DNA of 64,000 nucleotides from Nocardia higoensis NBRC 100133 (GCF_000308595.1 NZ_BAGA01000065.1:62001-126000), one strand, 5' to 3'; counted from the first letter of the stretch, positions 25,941-34,436 are shown. Notes: generated by a model not told the origin, from the letters alone. Program-made: numbers and translations.

Positions 25941-26781
25941 TGTGCGTGACGAAGATGGCCGTGCCGGGAAAGATCTCGCCGCGCAGCGGGCTCCACTGTC
26001 CCCACTCCCGGTCCAGCCACTCCGGCCAGTCCGGTTCGACCACATCGCCGAGGAGCAATCCGGCGGCGACGATCTCGCGCACCCGGTCGCCGATGGTGCG
26101 GTGGTGCTCCACGTAGGTCGGCTCGCCGTCGCCGTCCACCTCTACATAGGGGGTGCGGTCGAAATAGGGGATGGTCGCGCGCAGCCCGGCGGGACCGGGA
26201 TCGTCGGGGAAGATCCAGCGCATCGGGTGGTTCACCGAGAACACCCAGCGACCGCCCGGGCGCAACACCCGCGCGACCTCGCGCATCACCGCGGCGGAAT
26301 CGGCCACGAAGGGCACCGCGCCGAAGGCCGAGCAGGCCGCGTCGAAGGATTCGTCGGCGAACGGCAGCGACTCGGCGCCCGCCTGTACCAGCGGCGCCCG
26401 CGGCCCGCCCGCGGCCATCGCCGCCATACCGCGCCGCAGCATCCCCATCGACAGATCGAGCCCGACGGCGTAGGCGCCCTGGCCGGTCAACCAGCGCGCG
26501 CACGGTGCGGACCCGCAGCCGATCTCCAGGATCCGCTTGCCGGCCAGGTCGTCGCCGAGCAGGTGCACATCGCCCTCGTGCAAGCCCTCCGGGCACCAGA
26601 CGAACTCGCCGCCGGGGGAGTCCACGCCGAGGAACTCCGCGTGCGTGCGGTGGTAGTCCTCGGCGTCGGCGTCCCACCAGCGGCGGCTGGCGCGCTGGCT
26701 GTCGGCCGAACCCAGCCGCGTCCTGGTGGTACCCGTGGTGCCCAGAGTGGCATTGGCCTGCGCATGGCGATCATCCGACAC
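25930..26781 (-). CDS. Class I SAM-dependent methyltransferase
   Basis: A 283-residue methyltransferase. Motif I ILEIGCGSAPCARWL binds S-adenosylmethionine, followed by the acidic loop VGLDLSMGML, motif II-like ESLPFADESFDAACSAFGAV and VLRPGGRWVFSVNHPM. The family (UbiE/COQ5-like fold) methylates small molecules; substrate unknown. GTG 26781 (VSDDRHAQAN) is preferred; the frame continues upstream as low-complexity sequence. The start region carries no strong ribosome-binding site, so the N-terminus is uncertain by some residues. Convergent with the SPFH/RHH pair. Confidence 0.83.
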   Translation of the reverse strand: MSDDRHAQANATLGTTGTTRTRLGSADSQRASRRWWDADAEDYHRTHAEFLGVDSPGGEFVWCPEGLHEGDVHLLGDDLAGKRILEIGCGSAPCARWLTGQGAYAVGLDLSMGMLRRGMAAMAAGGPRAPLVQAGAESLPFADESFDAACSAFGAVPFVADSAAVMREVARVLRPGGRWVFSVNHPMRWIFPDDPGPAGLRATIPYFDRTPYVEVDGDGEPTYVEHHRTIGDRVREIVAAGLLLGDVVEPDWPEWLDREWGQWSPLRGEIFPGTAIFVTHKPG

Positions 26782-27183
26782 GGGTGCACTGTATCGGTGC
26801 CCGCGCGCTCGATCGGCCGCCGCGTCCCTCGTGGGGTCGCCGCCGCGCGCACCGGCTTCGGGGGCTTGCGCGTGGGGTTTATGTCCGTTTCCGTCGTGTC
26901 GCCGGAGTGGCGTCCGGACCGGTTTGCCCCGGTCTACCAAGGTCGCGTACGCTGAACGCGCGAGTGTGCAGTGGGTCCTTGTGTGCTGGGGGTTTCGGGT
27001 ATCGGATCGCGGTATCGGAAAGCTCGAGCGTACTGGGAATCAAGGCACCCCGTGCTGGGTTTCACGCATCAGCGGTGCGGTACGGTTCACGTACCCGTCA
27101 TCGCAACGCCGCGGTGATCACGCAGCGTACCGAAAGTTCCAATGTCCGCAACCGACCACAATCCGTCCGGAGCAAACCGACAT
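26782..27183 (+). promoter_or_regulatory. rpsA upstream region with an inverted repeat
   Basis: About 400 bases without a gene separate the methyltransferase start from rpsA. An inverted repeat GGTACG-GTTCA-CGTACC (27079-27095) lies about 90 bases before the rpsA start, in or near the expected promoter/leader. TACGGT within it could be a -10 hexamer. Nothing else was recognised. Confidence 0.4.
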
Positions 27184-28647
27184 ATGCCCACCACCGTCAC
27201 CTCGCCGCAGGTAGCCGTCAACGACATCGGCTCCGCCGAGGATTTCCTCGCCGCCATCGACGCCACGATCAAGTACTTCAACGACGGCGACATCGTCGAA
27301 GGAACCATCGTCAAGGTCGACCGCGACGAGGTCCTGCTCGACATCGGTTACAAGACCGAAGGCGTCATCCCCTCTCGTGAACTCTCCATCAAGCACGATG
27401 TCGACCCCAACGAGGTCGTTTCCGTGGGCGATGAGGTCGAGGCTCTTGTTCTCACCAAGGAGGACAAGGAAGGCCGCCTGATCCTGTCGAAGAAGCGGGC
27501 GCAGTACGAGCGTGCGTGGGGCACCATCGAGGAGCTCAAGGAGAAGGACGAGGCCGTCAAGGGCACCGTCATCGAGGTCGTCAAGGGCGGCCTGATCCTC
27601 GACATCGGTCTGCGCGGCTTCCTGCCCGCCTCGCTGGTCGAGATGCGTCGCGTCCGCGATCTCCAGCCGTACGTCGGCAAGGAGATCGAGGCCAAGATCA
27701 TCGAGCTCGACAAGAACCGCAACAACGTGGTCCTGTCGCGTCGCGCCTGGCTCGAGCAGACCCAGTCCGAGGTCCGCAGCGAGTTCCTGCACCAGCTGCA
27801 GAAGGGCCAGGTCCGCAAGGGTGTGGTCTCCTCGATCGTCAACTTCGGCGCCTTCGTCGATCTGGGCGGCGTGGACGGCCTGGTGCACGTCTCCGAGCTG
27901 TCCTGGAAGCACATCGACCACCCGTCCGAGGTCGTCGAGGTGGGCAACGAGGTCACCGTCGAGGTTCTCGACGTCGACCTGGACCGCGAGCGCGTCTCCC
28001 TGTCGCTCAAGGCGACCCAGGAAGACCCGTGGCGTCAGTTCGCCCGCACCCACGCCATCGGCCAGATCGTGCCGGGCAAGGTCACCAAGCTCGTTCCGTT
28101 CGGCGCCTTCGTCCGTGTCGAAGAGGGCATCGAGGGCCTGGTGCACATCTCCGAGCTGGCCGAGCGCCACGTCGAGGTGCCGGACCAGGTCGTGGCCGTC
28201 GGCGACGACGCGATGGTCAAGGTCATCGACATCGACCTGGAGCGTCGCCGGATCTCGCTGAGCCTCAAGCAGGCCAACGAGGACTACAGCGCCGAGTTCG
28301 ACCCGTCGAAGTACGGCATGGCCGACAGCTACGACGAGCAGGGCAACTACATCTTCCCCGAAGGCTTCGACCCCGACACCAACGAGTGGCTCGAGGGTTA
28401 CGAGAAGCAGCGGGACGAGTGGGAGTCGCGCTACGCCGAGGCCGAGCGTCGCCACAAGATGCACACCGCTCAGATGGAGAAGATGGCGGCCGACGCCGAG
28501 GCCGAGGCGGCCAACGGCGGCAGCGGCAACTACTCCTCCGAGAGCGGCGCGCCGTCGGCCTCGAGCCAGGCCGAGCCGGCCGGTGGTTCGCTGGCCAGCG
28601 ATGCCCAGCTCGCCGCGCTGCGGGAGAAGCTCTCCGGCAACGCCTGA
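27184..28647 (+). CDS. rpsA: 30S ribosomal protein S1
   Basis: 487 residues with four S1 RNA-binding repeats (about residues 36-105, 123-188, 209-277, 294-363), then a conserved region ending EYSAEFDPSKYGM-like and an acidic Ser/Ala-rich tail finishing ASDAQLAALREKLSG. It binds mRNA on the 30S subunit and helps initiation. The start ATG 27184 (MPTTVTSPQVAVNDIG) aligns with the mycobacterial protein; an ATG 14 codons earlier is in frame but not conserved. The C-terminal tail is the region linked to pyrazinamide studies in M. tuberculosis. Followed by a strong terminator. Confidence 0.97.
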   Translation: MPTTVTSPQVAVNDIGSAEDFLAAIDATIKYFNDGDIVEGTIVKVDRDEVLLDIGYKTEGVIPSRELSIKHDVDPNEVVSVGDEVEALVLTKEDKEGRLILSKKRAQYERAWGTIEELKEKDEAVKGTVIEVVKGGLILDIGLRGFLPASLVEMRRVRDLQPYVGKEIEAKIIELDKNRNNVVLSRRAWLEQTQSEVRSEFLHQLQKGQVRKGVVSSIVNFGAFVDLGGVDGLVHVSELSWKHIDHPSEVVEVGNEVTVEVLDVDLDRERVSLSLKATQEDPWRQFARTHAIGQIVPGKVTKLVPFGAFVRVEEGIEGLVHISELAERHVEVPDQVVAVGDDAMVKVIDIDLERRRISLSLKQANEDYSAEFDPSKYGMADSYDEQGNYIFPEGFDPDTNEWLEGYEKQRDEWESRYAEAERRHKMHTAQMEKMAADAEAEAANGGSGNYSSESGAPSASSQAEPAGGSLASDAQLAALREKLSGNA

Positions 28648-28658
28648 CAGCAGTAGTT

Positions 28659-28697
28659 CCGAAGACCCCCGGTCCCCTGTGGGCCGGGGGTCTTCGG
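28659..28697 (+). terminator. rpsA terminator
   Basis: CCGAAGACCCCCGG (28659-28672) and CCGGGGGTCTTCGG (28684-28697) form a perfect 14-bp stem shortly after the rpsA stop. Confidence 0.88.
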
Positions 28698-28778
28698 CCG
28701 TCCTGGGGTGTCTGGGCCAGGGGTAGAGTCTGAGCCCGTGGTCGAGATGGTGCGGGGCGCGTCCGCCGGGGCGCGCCG

Positions 28779-29417
28779 GTGACGGCAGGGGATTCGGCAG
28801 CGGCAGTGACTTCGACTGCGTGGGAGCGCCGCAAGCGCGAGGCGATGGACCGCATCCAGCGCGTCGCCTTCGATCTGTTCGACGAGTACGGCTACCGCGA
28901 TGTCACCGTCGAACGGGTGGCCGCCGCCGCCGATGTGTCACCGAGTTCGATCTATCGCTATTTCGGGACCAAGGAGATGCTGGTCCTCTACGACGAGGCC
29001 GATCAGCAAGTCCTCGACCTGCTCAGCACGGCGGGGGAAGGTGCGATCATGGCGCCGGGCGAACTACTCGCCCTGGCCCGCACACTCGTGCCGGACGCCA
29101 TCGACGCGCTGCTGACCGAGGAGGCCGAACAGCGGATCGCGCGTCGCCTGCGCTTCGTGCATACCGTCCCCGAAGTACGGGATGGCCAGACCCGGCAGAT
29201 GCGTGAACTCGAGGGCCGGTTCCGCACGGTGTTCGCCGCGCGCTGCGGACGCGACCCCGACGAACTGAGGGTGCGGATGGCGGCCGCCACCGCGATCTGG
29301 GGTGCGGTGGCGGCGCTGGATCATTGGGCGGACGCCGATTTCGCGCGCGGACTCCGCGAGGTCTATGCCGAGGCGGTCGATTCGGTCATCGGGGCGATCG
29401 AGCGGATCGTCGGCTGA
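28779..29417 (+). CDS. TetR-family transcriptional regulator
   Basis: 212 residues. The N-terminal helix-turn-helix is clear (IQRVAFDLFDEYGYRDVTVE, then VSPSSIYRYFGTKEMLVLYD, about residues 26-75). The rest is a helical ligand-binding domain. Start GTG 28779; GTG 28806 is an alternative, and neither has a strong ribosome-binding site, suggesting a leaderless message. It is convergent with the MMPL transporter and their 3' ends overlap by 32 bp. It probably represses that transporter through the palindrome at 31627-31651, which lies at the far end of the transporter gene. Confidence 0.88.
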   Translation: MTAGDSAAAVTSTAWERRKREAMDRIQRVAFDLFDEYGYRDVTVERVAAAADVSPSSIYRYFGTKEMLVLYDEADQQVLDLLSTAGEGAIMAPGELLALARTLVPDAIDALLTEEAEQRIARRLRFVHTVPEVRDGQTRQMRELEGRFRTVFAARCGRDPDELRVRMAAATAIWGAVAALDHWADADFARGLREVYAEAVDSVIGAIERIVG

Positions 29418-31611
29418 GCCCGGGCAGCCACCAGTTCCAGCGCCCGAACAGTCGCATGAACGCCGGAACCAGCACCAGTCGCACGATCACCGCGTCGATC
29501 GCGATGGCGAAGGCCAGCGCGAAGCCGATCTGCTTCAGCTCCAGCACGTCGGCGGTGACGAATCCGGCGAAGACCGCGACCATGATGGCGGCCGCCGCGG
29601 TGATCGGGCGGGCGGTGTGCCGCAGGCCTTCGGCGACCGCGATCTCGTTGTCGCCTTCGCGATCCCACGCCTCGCGAATTCGGCGGATGAGGAACACCTC
29701 GTAGTCCATCGACAGTCCGAACAGCACCGCGAACACCAGCATCGGCAGATAGACCTGCACGAAACCCGTGCTGGTGAAGCCCAGTACCCGCTCGCCGAGG
29801 CCGTACTGGAAGACCGCCACGGTGACACCCAGCGCCGCGCCGGTCGCCAGCAGATTCAGCACGATCGCCTTCACCGCGAGCACCACGCTGCGGAACGCGA
29901 CGACGAGGAACAGCAGCGAGACGGTCAGGACCAGACCGATCACCCAGGGGAAACGGGCGGCGATCCGGTCCGAGACGTCGGCGAAGACGGCCGGAGTGCC
30001 GCCGATCCCGATCCGGGCGCCCGGCACCTCCTCGGCGCGCTCGGCGAGCTCCCGGGTCAGCTCGGCGACGGCGGCCGAATCGAAGGAATCACGCGGGACG
30101 ACCGTGAGCAGGATGCGCCCTCCCGACTGCTGGGGCAGGACTGCCGCCACCCGCTCGTCGCGGCCGAGTTCGGCGCCGAAGGCGAGTACCGCCGACTGAG
30201 CGGCGGCGGGGAGCGGCGCATCCTGTTGACCGGTCGCGATCACCGTCAACGGGGCGAGCAGCCCGGGACCGAATTCGTTGTGGACCAGCACGGTCGCGCG
30301 CCCACTCGGCTGTCCGTCCAGAGAGTTCATGCCCATGTCGATGCCGTGCGAGATCGTCGTCAGTGGAAACGCGCACGCCGCCAGCACGGCGACGCCGAGA
30401 ACGCCGAAGACCACCGGCCTGCCCATGACGGTGCGCGCCCAGCGGTCCCACGCGCTCGCGCCCGGATCGTCGCCGGCTCGGGCGGGACGCAGCCGGGCGG
30501 GCAGGGCGCCGCGCTCGACGGCCGGGCCCAGGGTCGCCAGCAGCGCGGGCAGCAGCGTGATCGCCGCGCACAGCGTCGCCGACACCGCGGCGATCACGCC
30601 GATCGCGATGCCGTCGAGCATCCGCAACCCGACCACGACCAGCGAGCACAGCGAGATCATCACGATGACGCCGGAGGCCAGGACGGTGCGCCCCGTGGTG
30701 TCGAGTGTCGCGCCGACGGCCTGCTCGATCTCCGCGCGCTGCGTGCGGCTGGTGATCCCGCGGGCCTGCGATTCCTCCTGGAAGCGGCTGACGAGGAACA
30801 TCGCGTAGTCGATGGCGGTGCCGGTGGCGATCATCGTCGCGACCGAGAGCACCAGCGAATCGAAGGTCAGCCAGGTGGTGAGCCCGAACAGGACGCCCAC
30901 CGCGACCGCGATTCCCGCCGCGGTCACGGCGATCGGCAGCAGGGCGGCGGCCAGCGCGCCGAGCGCGAGGACAAGGACAGCGGCCGCGATCGGTAACCCG
31001 ATGGTCTCGGCGCGCTGCATGTCCGCGGTCTCGACCGCCATCAGATCCGCCTGCATCGGGCCGTATCCGGTGACCGCGACCTCGAAGTCGGGTGATGCGG
31101 TCGCCGTGACCGCGGCTTGGAGCCGGGTCGCGGTCTCGACCCGTTCGGAGATCCCGCCGCCGATGCCGACGATGCCGAGCGCGGTATGCCGGTCGGCGGA
31201 GAGCTGTGCTTCCGGGTCGCCGTCGTAGGGCCCGATGCCGCCGGTCACCCCGGGAGTGGCGCGCGCGGCGGCCATGGCCCGCGCGACGGCGTCCCGGAAT
31301 TCCGGGGCATCGGCGGTGTGGCGTGGCGAGTGGATGACGAGCAGATCCTGTTCCACGCCGAAGGCGGTGAAGTGCTCGGCGACAAGGCGATCGGCCTCGG
31401 CCGAGGAGGAACCCGGCACCGTGAAGTCAGGGGCGCCGAGCCGCCCTTCCAGTGCGGGAAACGCCGCGCCGCCCGCGATCACCAGCAGCAACCAGAGCAG
31501 GAGCACCGGGCGGCGGTGGCGGGCCATGGCGGCGCCCCATCGGCCGAGCAGCCCGGATGCGGGGTGCGGGGCGGAACCCGGCGGTGAATCCACGAGCGCG
31601 GGTGACGACAT
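29386..31611 (-). CDS. MMPL-family RND transporter
   Basis: A 741-residue membrane protein with two halves of about six helices each and two large external loops, the MMPL layout. Markers are the first helix RRPVLLLWLLLVIAGGAAF, the helix with the conserved polar residues GTAIDYAMFLVSRFQEE in half one, and its counterpart FGLSMDYEVFLIRRIREAWD in half two. MMPL proteins export lipids, siderophores or drugs using the proton gradient. ATG 31611 follows GGAGGGG. Immediately upstream is an 8-bp-arm palindrome, and the convergent TetR gene is its likely regulator. Substrate not predictable. Confidence 0.92.
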   Translation of the reverse strand: MSSPALVDSPPGSAPHPASGLLGRWGAAMARHRRPVLLLWLLLVIAGGAAFPALEGRLGAPDFTVPGSSSAEADRLVAEHFTAFGVEQDLLVIHSPRHTADAPEFRDAVARAMAAARATPGVTGGIGPYDGDPEAQLSADRHTALGIVGIGGGISERVETATRLQAAVTATASPDFEVAVTGYGPMQADLMAVETADMQRAETIGLPIAAAVLVLALGALAAALLPIAVTAAGIAVAVGVLFGLTTWLTFDSLVLSVATMIATGTAIDYAMFLVSRFQEESQARGITSRTQRAEIEQAVGATLDTTGRTVLASGVIVMISLCSLVVVGLRMLDGIAIGVIAAVSATLCAAITLLPALLATLGPAVERGALPARLRPARAGDDPGASAWDRWARTVMGRPVVFGVLGVAVLAACAFPLTTISHGIDMGMNSLDGQPSGRATVLVHNEFGPGLLAPLTVIATGQQDAPLPAAAQSAVLAFGAELGRDERVAAVLPQQSGGRILLTVVPRDSFDSAAVAELTRELAERAEEVPGARIGIGGTPAVFADVSDRIAARFPWVIGLVLTVSLLFLVVAFRSVVLAVKAIVLNLLATGAALGVTVAVFQYGLGERVLGFTSTGFVQVYLPMLVFAVLFGLSMDYEVFLIRRIREAWDREGDNEIAVAEGLRHTARPITAAAAIMVAVFAGFVTADVLELKQIGFALAFAIAIDAVIVRLVLVPAFMRLFGRWNWWLPGLSRRSARSPR

Positions 31612-31626
31612 GAGCCCCTCCTTCGG

Positions 31627-31651
31627 CTACCTGATAGTGACTGTCAGGTAG
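31627..31651 (-). promoter_or_regulatory. TetR-type operator upstream of the MMPL gene
   Basis: CTACCTGA (31627-31634), nine bases, TCAGGTAG (31644-31651): a perfect palindrome with 8-bp arms, just upstream of the ribosome-binding site of the MMPL gene. Size and position suit repression by a TetR dimer. Confidence 0.75.
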
Positions 31652-31759
31652 TGCGTCAAGCGTAGGGCCGCCGTCGCGAACTCTGCAACCGCTGTCGCTA
31701 TCAGCCATCGCCCACCGGAAGCCGGCCGGTCGATACCGGGCCGGGCCGCGGGTACGAGA

Positions 31760-31785
31760 AAGGCCCGGCCGGGTGGCCGGGCCTT
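31760..31785 (-). terminator. Terminator of the small gene at 31815-32024
   Basis: AAGGCCCGGCC (31760-31770), loop GGGT, GGCCGGGCCTT (31775-31785): an 11-bp perfect stem. On the minus strand it is followed by TTTCTC, and it lies 30 bases after the stop of the small minus-strand gene. Confidence 0.75.
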
Positions 31786-31814
31786 CGGAGCGGGTGGAAC
31801 GGAAGCGGATCGGA

Positions 31815-32024
31815 TCAGTTCGCGGTGGCGGGTACCCAGCGCGTGGTCGCGGGCGCCGGAGTGCTCCGGCGGCGAGCGGCGAGACTGTGCCGGGCAGGCT
31901 GCAGCAGCGCCGACAGCCACGGCCGGCGATGCTCGGCGTGGGCGGCCGCGACAGCGGGGATCGCGAGGCAGTGCACCCCGCCTGCCATACCGAGGCGGTG
32001 GCGACCCGCTCGGCGGATTCTCAT
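31815..32024 (-). CDS. Small basic protein, unrecognised
   Basis: 69 residues from ATG 32024, with AAGGAAA ten bases upstream. It begins MRIRRAGRHRLGMAGGVHCL, continues with AIPAVAAAHAEHRRPWLSAL and is arginine-, histidine- and alanine-rich. The weakly hydrophobic stretch after the basic start is too short and polar for a confident signal peptide. GC-rich third positions and a following intrinsic terminator support it as a real transcript. No family recognised. Confidence 0.5.
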   Translation of the reverse strand: MRIRRAGRHRLGMAGGVHCLAIPAVAAAHAEHRRPWLSALLQPARHSLAARRRSTPAPATTRWVPATAN

Positions 32025-32329
32025 GCGCAATGGATTTCCTTCGCTCGGTGTCGGACTGGGGGATTCGGTCTGATTCGCCAGGGCGAAGATTAGTCGAGCG
32101 ACACGCGCATTCGGCGTATTTTGCGGGCCCGAGCGGGGGAGCGTGTCGTAACTTTGTCGCCGTCGGCGGTAAACCGATGAAAATGTTGCGATATCGTCTC
32201 GGCGATATCACGGTCCGGGCAAAAAGAAGGGCGGCCGGTAACGAATTCTCCGGCGGCGACGAAAGATTCTGCCCGAATGCGGCCTACGCCCACGGATGAG
32301 CCGTCGTGCCGGGATGCGAGACTGGGCGC
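32025..32329. other. Intergenic region before coaE
   Basis: About 300 bases between the small minus-strand gene and coaE. It is less GC-rich than its surroundings and contains two GCGATATC boxes (32188-32195 and 32202-32209), 14 bp apart, with no known binding protein. No gene or RNA was recognised. Confidence 0.4.
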
Positions 32330-33298
32330 ATGTTGCGGATCGGCCTCACCGGAGGCATGGGAGCGGGCAAGTCGACGGTGGCGCGGATTCTCGCCGAGCG
32401 CGGGGCGGTGATCGTGGACTCCGACGTCATCGCGCGGGAAGTGGTGGCGCCCGGGACCGAGGGGCTGGCCGCGCTGGCCGAGGCGTTCGGCGCGGACATC
32501 CTGGCTGCGGACGGCAGCTTGGATCGGCCCGCCCTGGCGGCCAGGGCATTCGCCGACGACGAATCCAGGACGAAACTCAATGCCATCACCCACCCGCTCG
32601 TCGGCAAGCGCACCGCGGAATTGATCGCGGCCGCACCTGCCGACGCGATCGTGGTGCAGGATATTCCGTTGCTGGTGGAAAACGGTCTCGCGCCGTTCAT
32701 GAATCTGGTGCTGATCGTGGACGTACCCGCCGAGACCCGAATTCGCAGGTTGGTGGAATTCCGGGGCGTGCCCGAGCACGACGCGCGCGCCCGGATCGCG
32801 GCGCAGGCCACCGACGAGCAGCGGCGCGCGGTCGCCGACGTGCTGTTGGACAACAGTGGCCCGGAGGGGGCGATCGCGCCGGTCGTGCACGAACTGTGGG
32901 ACCGGCGACTGGTCCCCTTCGAGCGCAACCTGCGCACCGGCGTCGCGGCGGAGGCGAGCCCCGACCTCCTGACCGCCGATCCCGGCTGGGCGGCCCAGGC
33001 GCAGCGGCTGATCGCCCGGCTGCGGGTGGCGTGCGGCGCCGCGGTGTCGGGCATCGAGCACGTCGGTCCGACGGCGGTGCCGGAACTGCCCGCGCGGGAT
33101 CTCCTCGATATCCGGGTGACCGTCGCCGATGTGGCCACCGCGGAGGGTCTGCGGGATACGCTCACGACCTCGGGATTCCCCGCGCTCGGCGATGGCGGGA
33201 ACGATGCGGAGGCGGGCGAGCGGTGGCACGGCAATGCCGACCCCGGCAGGCCCGCGCTCGTGCGGATCCAGGCTGGGGAGCGGGGCGAAAGTAGTTAA
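32330..33298 (+). CDS. coaE: Dephospho-CoA kinase with truncated UPF0157 domain
   Basis: 322 residues. The kinase part (about residues 1-200) phosphorylates dephospho-CoA in the last step of CoA synthesis: P-loop GGMGAGKST (8-16), LID and CoA site segments VDSDVIAREVV and PLLVENGL. Mycobacterial CoaE carries a C-terminal UPF0157 (GrpB-like) domain. Here that domain starts (GIEHVGPTAVPELPARDLLD) but breaks off after DPGRPALVRIQ, with eight unrelated residues before TAA. About 80 residues of the usual 400 are missing. The kinase should still work. ATG 32330 (MLRIGLTGG) is the conserved start. Confidence 0.9.
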   Translation: MLRIGLTGGMGAGKSTVARILAERGAVIVDSDVIAREVVAPGTEGLAALAEAFGADILAADGSLDRPALAARAFADDESRTKLNAITHPLVGKRTAELIAAAPADAIVVQDIPLLVENGLAPFMNLVLIVDVPAETRIRRLVEFRGVPEHDARARIAAQATDEQRRAVADVLLDNSGPEGAIAPVVHELWDRRLVPFERNLRTGVAAEASPDLLTADPGWAAQAQRLIARLRVACGAAVSGIEHVGPTAVPELPARDLLDIRVTVADVATAEGLRDTLTTSGFPALGDGGNDAEAGERWHGNADPGRPALVRIQAGERGESS

Positions 33299-33319
33299 AA
33301 GCTTTTATTTCAGAAATAA
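33296..33319 (+). promoter_or_regulatory. Overlapping AT-rich palindromes
   Basis: TAAAAGCTTTTA (33296-33307) and TTATTTC-A-GAAATAA (33305-33319) overlap, starting at the coaE stop codon and lying about 80 bases before a secreted protein gene. Strikingly AT-rich for this genome. They could end coaE transcription or be an operator for the next gene. Confidence 0.55.
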
Positions 33320-33353
33320 CCGTGGGCTTGCCTTTGTCTGTGTAGCGTGACGC

Positions 33354-33373
33354 CTACCCACACGAGTGGGTAG
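33354..33373 (+). promoter_or_regulatory. Hairpin in the 5' leader of the secreted protein gene
   Basis: CTACCCAC (33354-33361), loop ACGA, GTGGGTAG (33366-33373): a perfect 8-bp stem, directly before the ribosome-binding region GGGAAGACAGGAAG of the gene at 33398. It may protect the message or tune translation. Confidence 0.5.
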
Positions 33374-33397
33374 GGAAGACAGGAAGTTGCAACGCCC

Positions 33398-33835
33398 ATG
33401 ACAGCATCACACCGTCACCTGCGGCGCGCCGGTTTCGGCGCGTCGGCATTCGGCGCCATGGTCGCCACCGCGGTGCTCACCGCCCCGCACGCCGCCGCCT
33501 GGGTCGGCGATCTCTCCGTGTCCGGCGAGAATCACACCGTCGACTGCTCCTACACCCTGACCGCCCGGGTCGACCTCGACCGGCTGACCGAGGTGAAGTT
33601 CACCGACAACGGCGTGGCGATCCCGGGCAGCCCGGTGAAGCCCTCGCTCCTCAGCGACAAGGTCACCATCAAGTGGAAGCCGACCACCGCCGGTTCGCAC
33701 CGGCTGGAGGCCAGGCAGCTGCTGATCAGCGACTCGCTGACCGTGCAGGTGGCCGCGAGCTCCGGCGGATTCACCGGCAGCGCCTCCTGCGGTGGCGGGC
33801 TCGGCGGCTTGCTCCCGAGCCTGTCGGCGGGCTGA
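33398..33835 (+). CDS. Secreted protein with Ig-like beta-sandwich
   Basis: 145 residues. A Sec signal peptide has basic start HRHLRRAGF, hydrophobic core and likely cleavage after APHAAA (about residue 32). The mature part has a first cysteine pair candidate (VDCSYTL and SASCGGG) and alternating strands (EVKFTDNGVAIPG, HRLEARQLLISDSLTVQV) typical of an immunoglobulin-like fold, and ends in a Gly/Leu/Ser-rich tail. Similar small exported proteins are common in Nocardia and Rhodococcus, without known function. The leader has a hairpin and the promoter region has AT-rich palindromes, so it may be strongly regulated. Confidence 0.75.
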   Translation: MTASHRHLRRAGFGASAFGAMVATAVLTAPHAAAWVGDLSVSGENHTVDCSYTLTARVDLDRLTEVKFTDNGVAIPGSPVKPSLLSDKVTIKWKPTTAGSHRLEARQLLISDSLTVQVAASSGGFTGSASCGGGLGGLLPSLSAG

Positions 33836-33855
33836 TCCGCGGACGGCACCCGGAA

Positions 33856-33883
33856 TCGGCCCGGCGGATATCCGCCGGGCCGA
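33856..33883. terminator. Terminator after the secreted protein gene
   Basis: TCGGCCCGGCGGA (33856-33868) and TCCGCCGGGCCGA (33871-33883) pair over about 12 bp. Lies between convergent genes and may serve both. Confidence 0.8.
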
Positions 33884-33914
33884 ATGTCGTTTCCGGTGTT
33901 CGTTCGAGGTGTTC

Positions 33915-34436
33915 TCAGCGCCAGGTGAGCGTGATGCCCAGCGAGTCGAGCCAGCGTTCCAGCGAGTAGCCGTGCGCGGCGATCCCGTCGATGGCGCGGG
34001 TGGCGTTCTCCACGGCGGCCTGCGCCTCGGCGGCGGTCAGCAATCCCGAGGCGTGTGCGGCGAGCAGTTCGTCCACGTCGAGCAGTTCGGTGTCGCGGCC
34101 GGTGCGCACGACGATGTCGAGGTAGTGGTCCACCGAGCGCCACAGCTGCGGCTCGACCTGGGCGAACACTCCGAGATCGAGGTAGAAGTCCTGGTCGCGG
34201 GGACACTCGGGGGTGAAGTCGAAGACGGTGACGCGCAGCGAGAGCTCGGGCAGCAGCCAGGATTGCAGGTAGTGGAATTCCGGGTGGTCGGAATGCCGCG
34301 CCATGTACAGGCCCCACGGTTCCACCCGGTAGCGCTCGACCGCGCGGACGAAGCCCTTCGGGTCGGTGTTGGTCTTGTTCGCCACATCGAAGTGCTCGAC
34401 CTTGGGCCGGTGCACATGCACGGGTGCCTGCGTCAT
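33915..34436 (-). CDS. DUF402 domain protein (Rv1632c-like)
   Basis: 173 residues. The DUF402 fold shows in the acidic strand-rich middle (VTVFDFTPECPRDQDFYLDL, QLWRSVDHYLDIVVRTGRD). A helical C-terminal part LLTAAEAQAAVENATRAIDG follows. Characterised relatives are nucleoside di/triphosphatases with carboxylate-coordinated metal, so a phosphatase role is possible but not shown. Start ATG 34436. The place between coaE and uvrB matches Rv1632c, so the gene belongs to the conserved backbone. Confidence 0.82.
   Translation of the reverse strand: MTQAPVHVHRPKVEHFDVANKTNTDPKGFVRAVERYRVEPWGLYMARHSDHPEFHYLQSWLLPELSLRVTVFDFTPECPRDQDFYLDLGVFAQVEPQLWRSVDHYLDIVVRTGRDTELLDVDELLAAHASGLLTAAEAQAAVENATRAIDGIAAHGYSLERWLDSLGITLTWR

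Noticed and set aside
32188..32209. Repeated GCGATATC boxes as an operator
   Set aside because: Only two copies, 14 bp apart, with no matching regulator or phasing, so it could be chance in a less GC-rich intergenic region.
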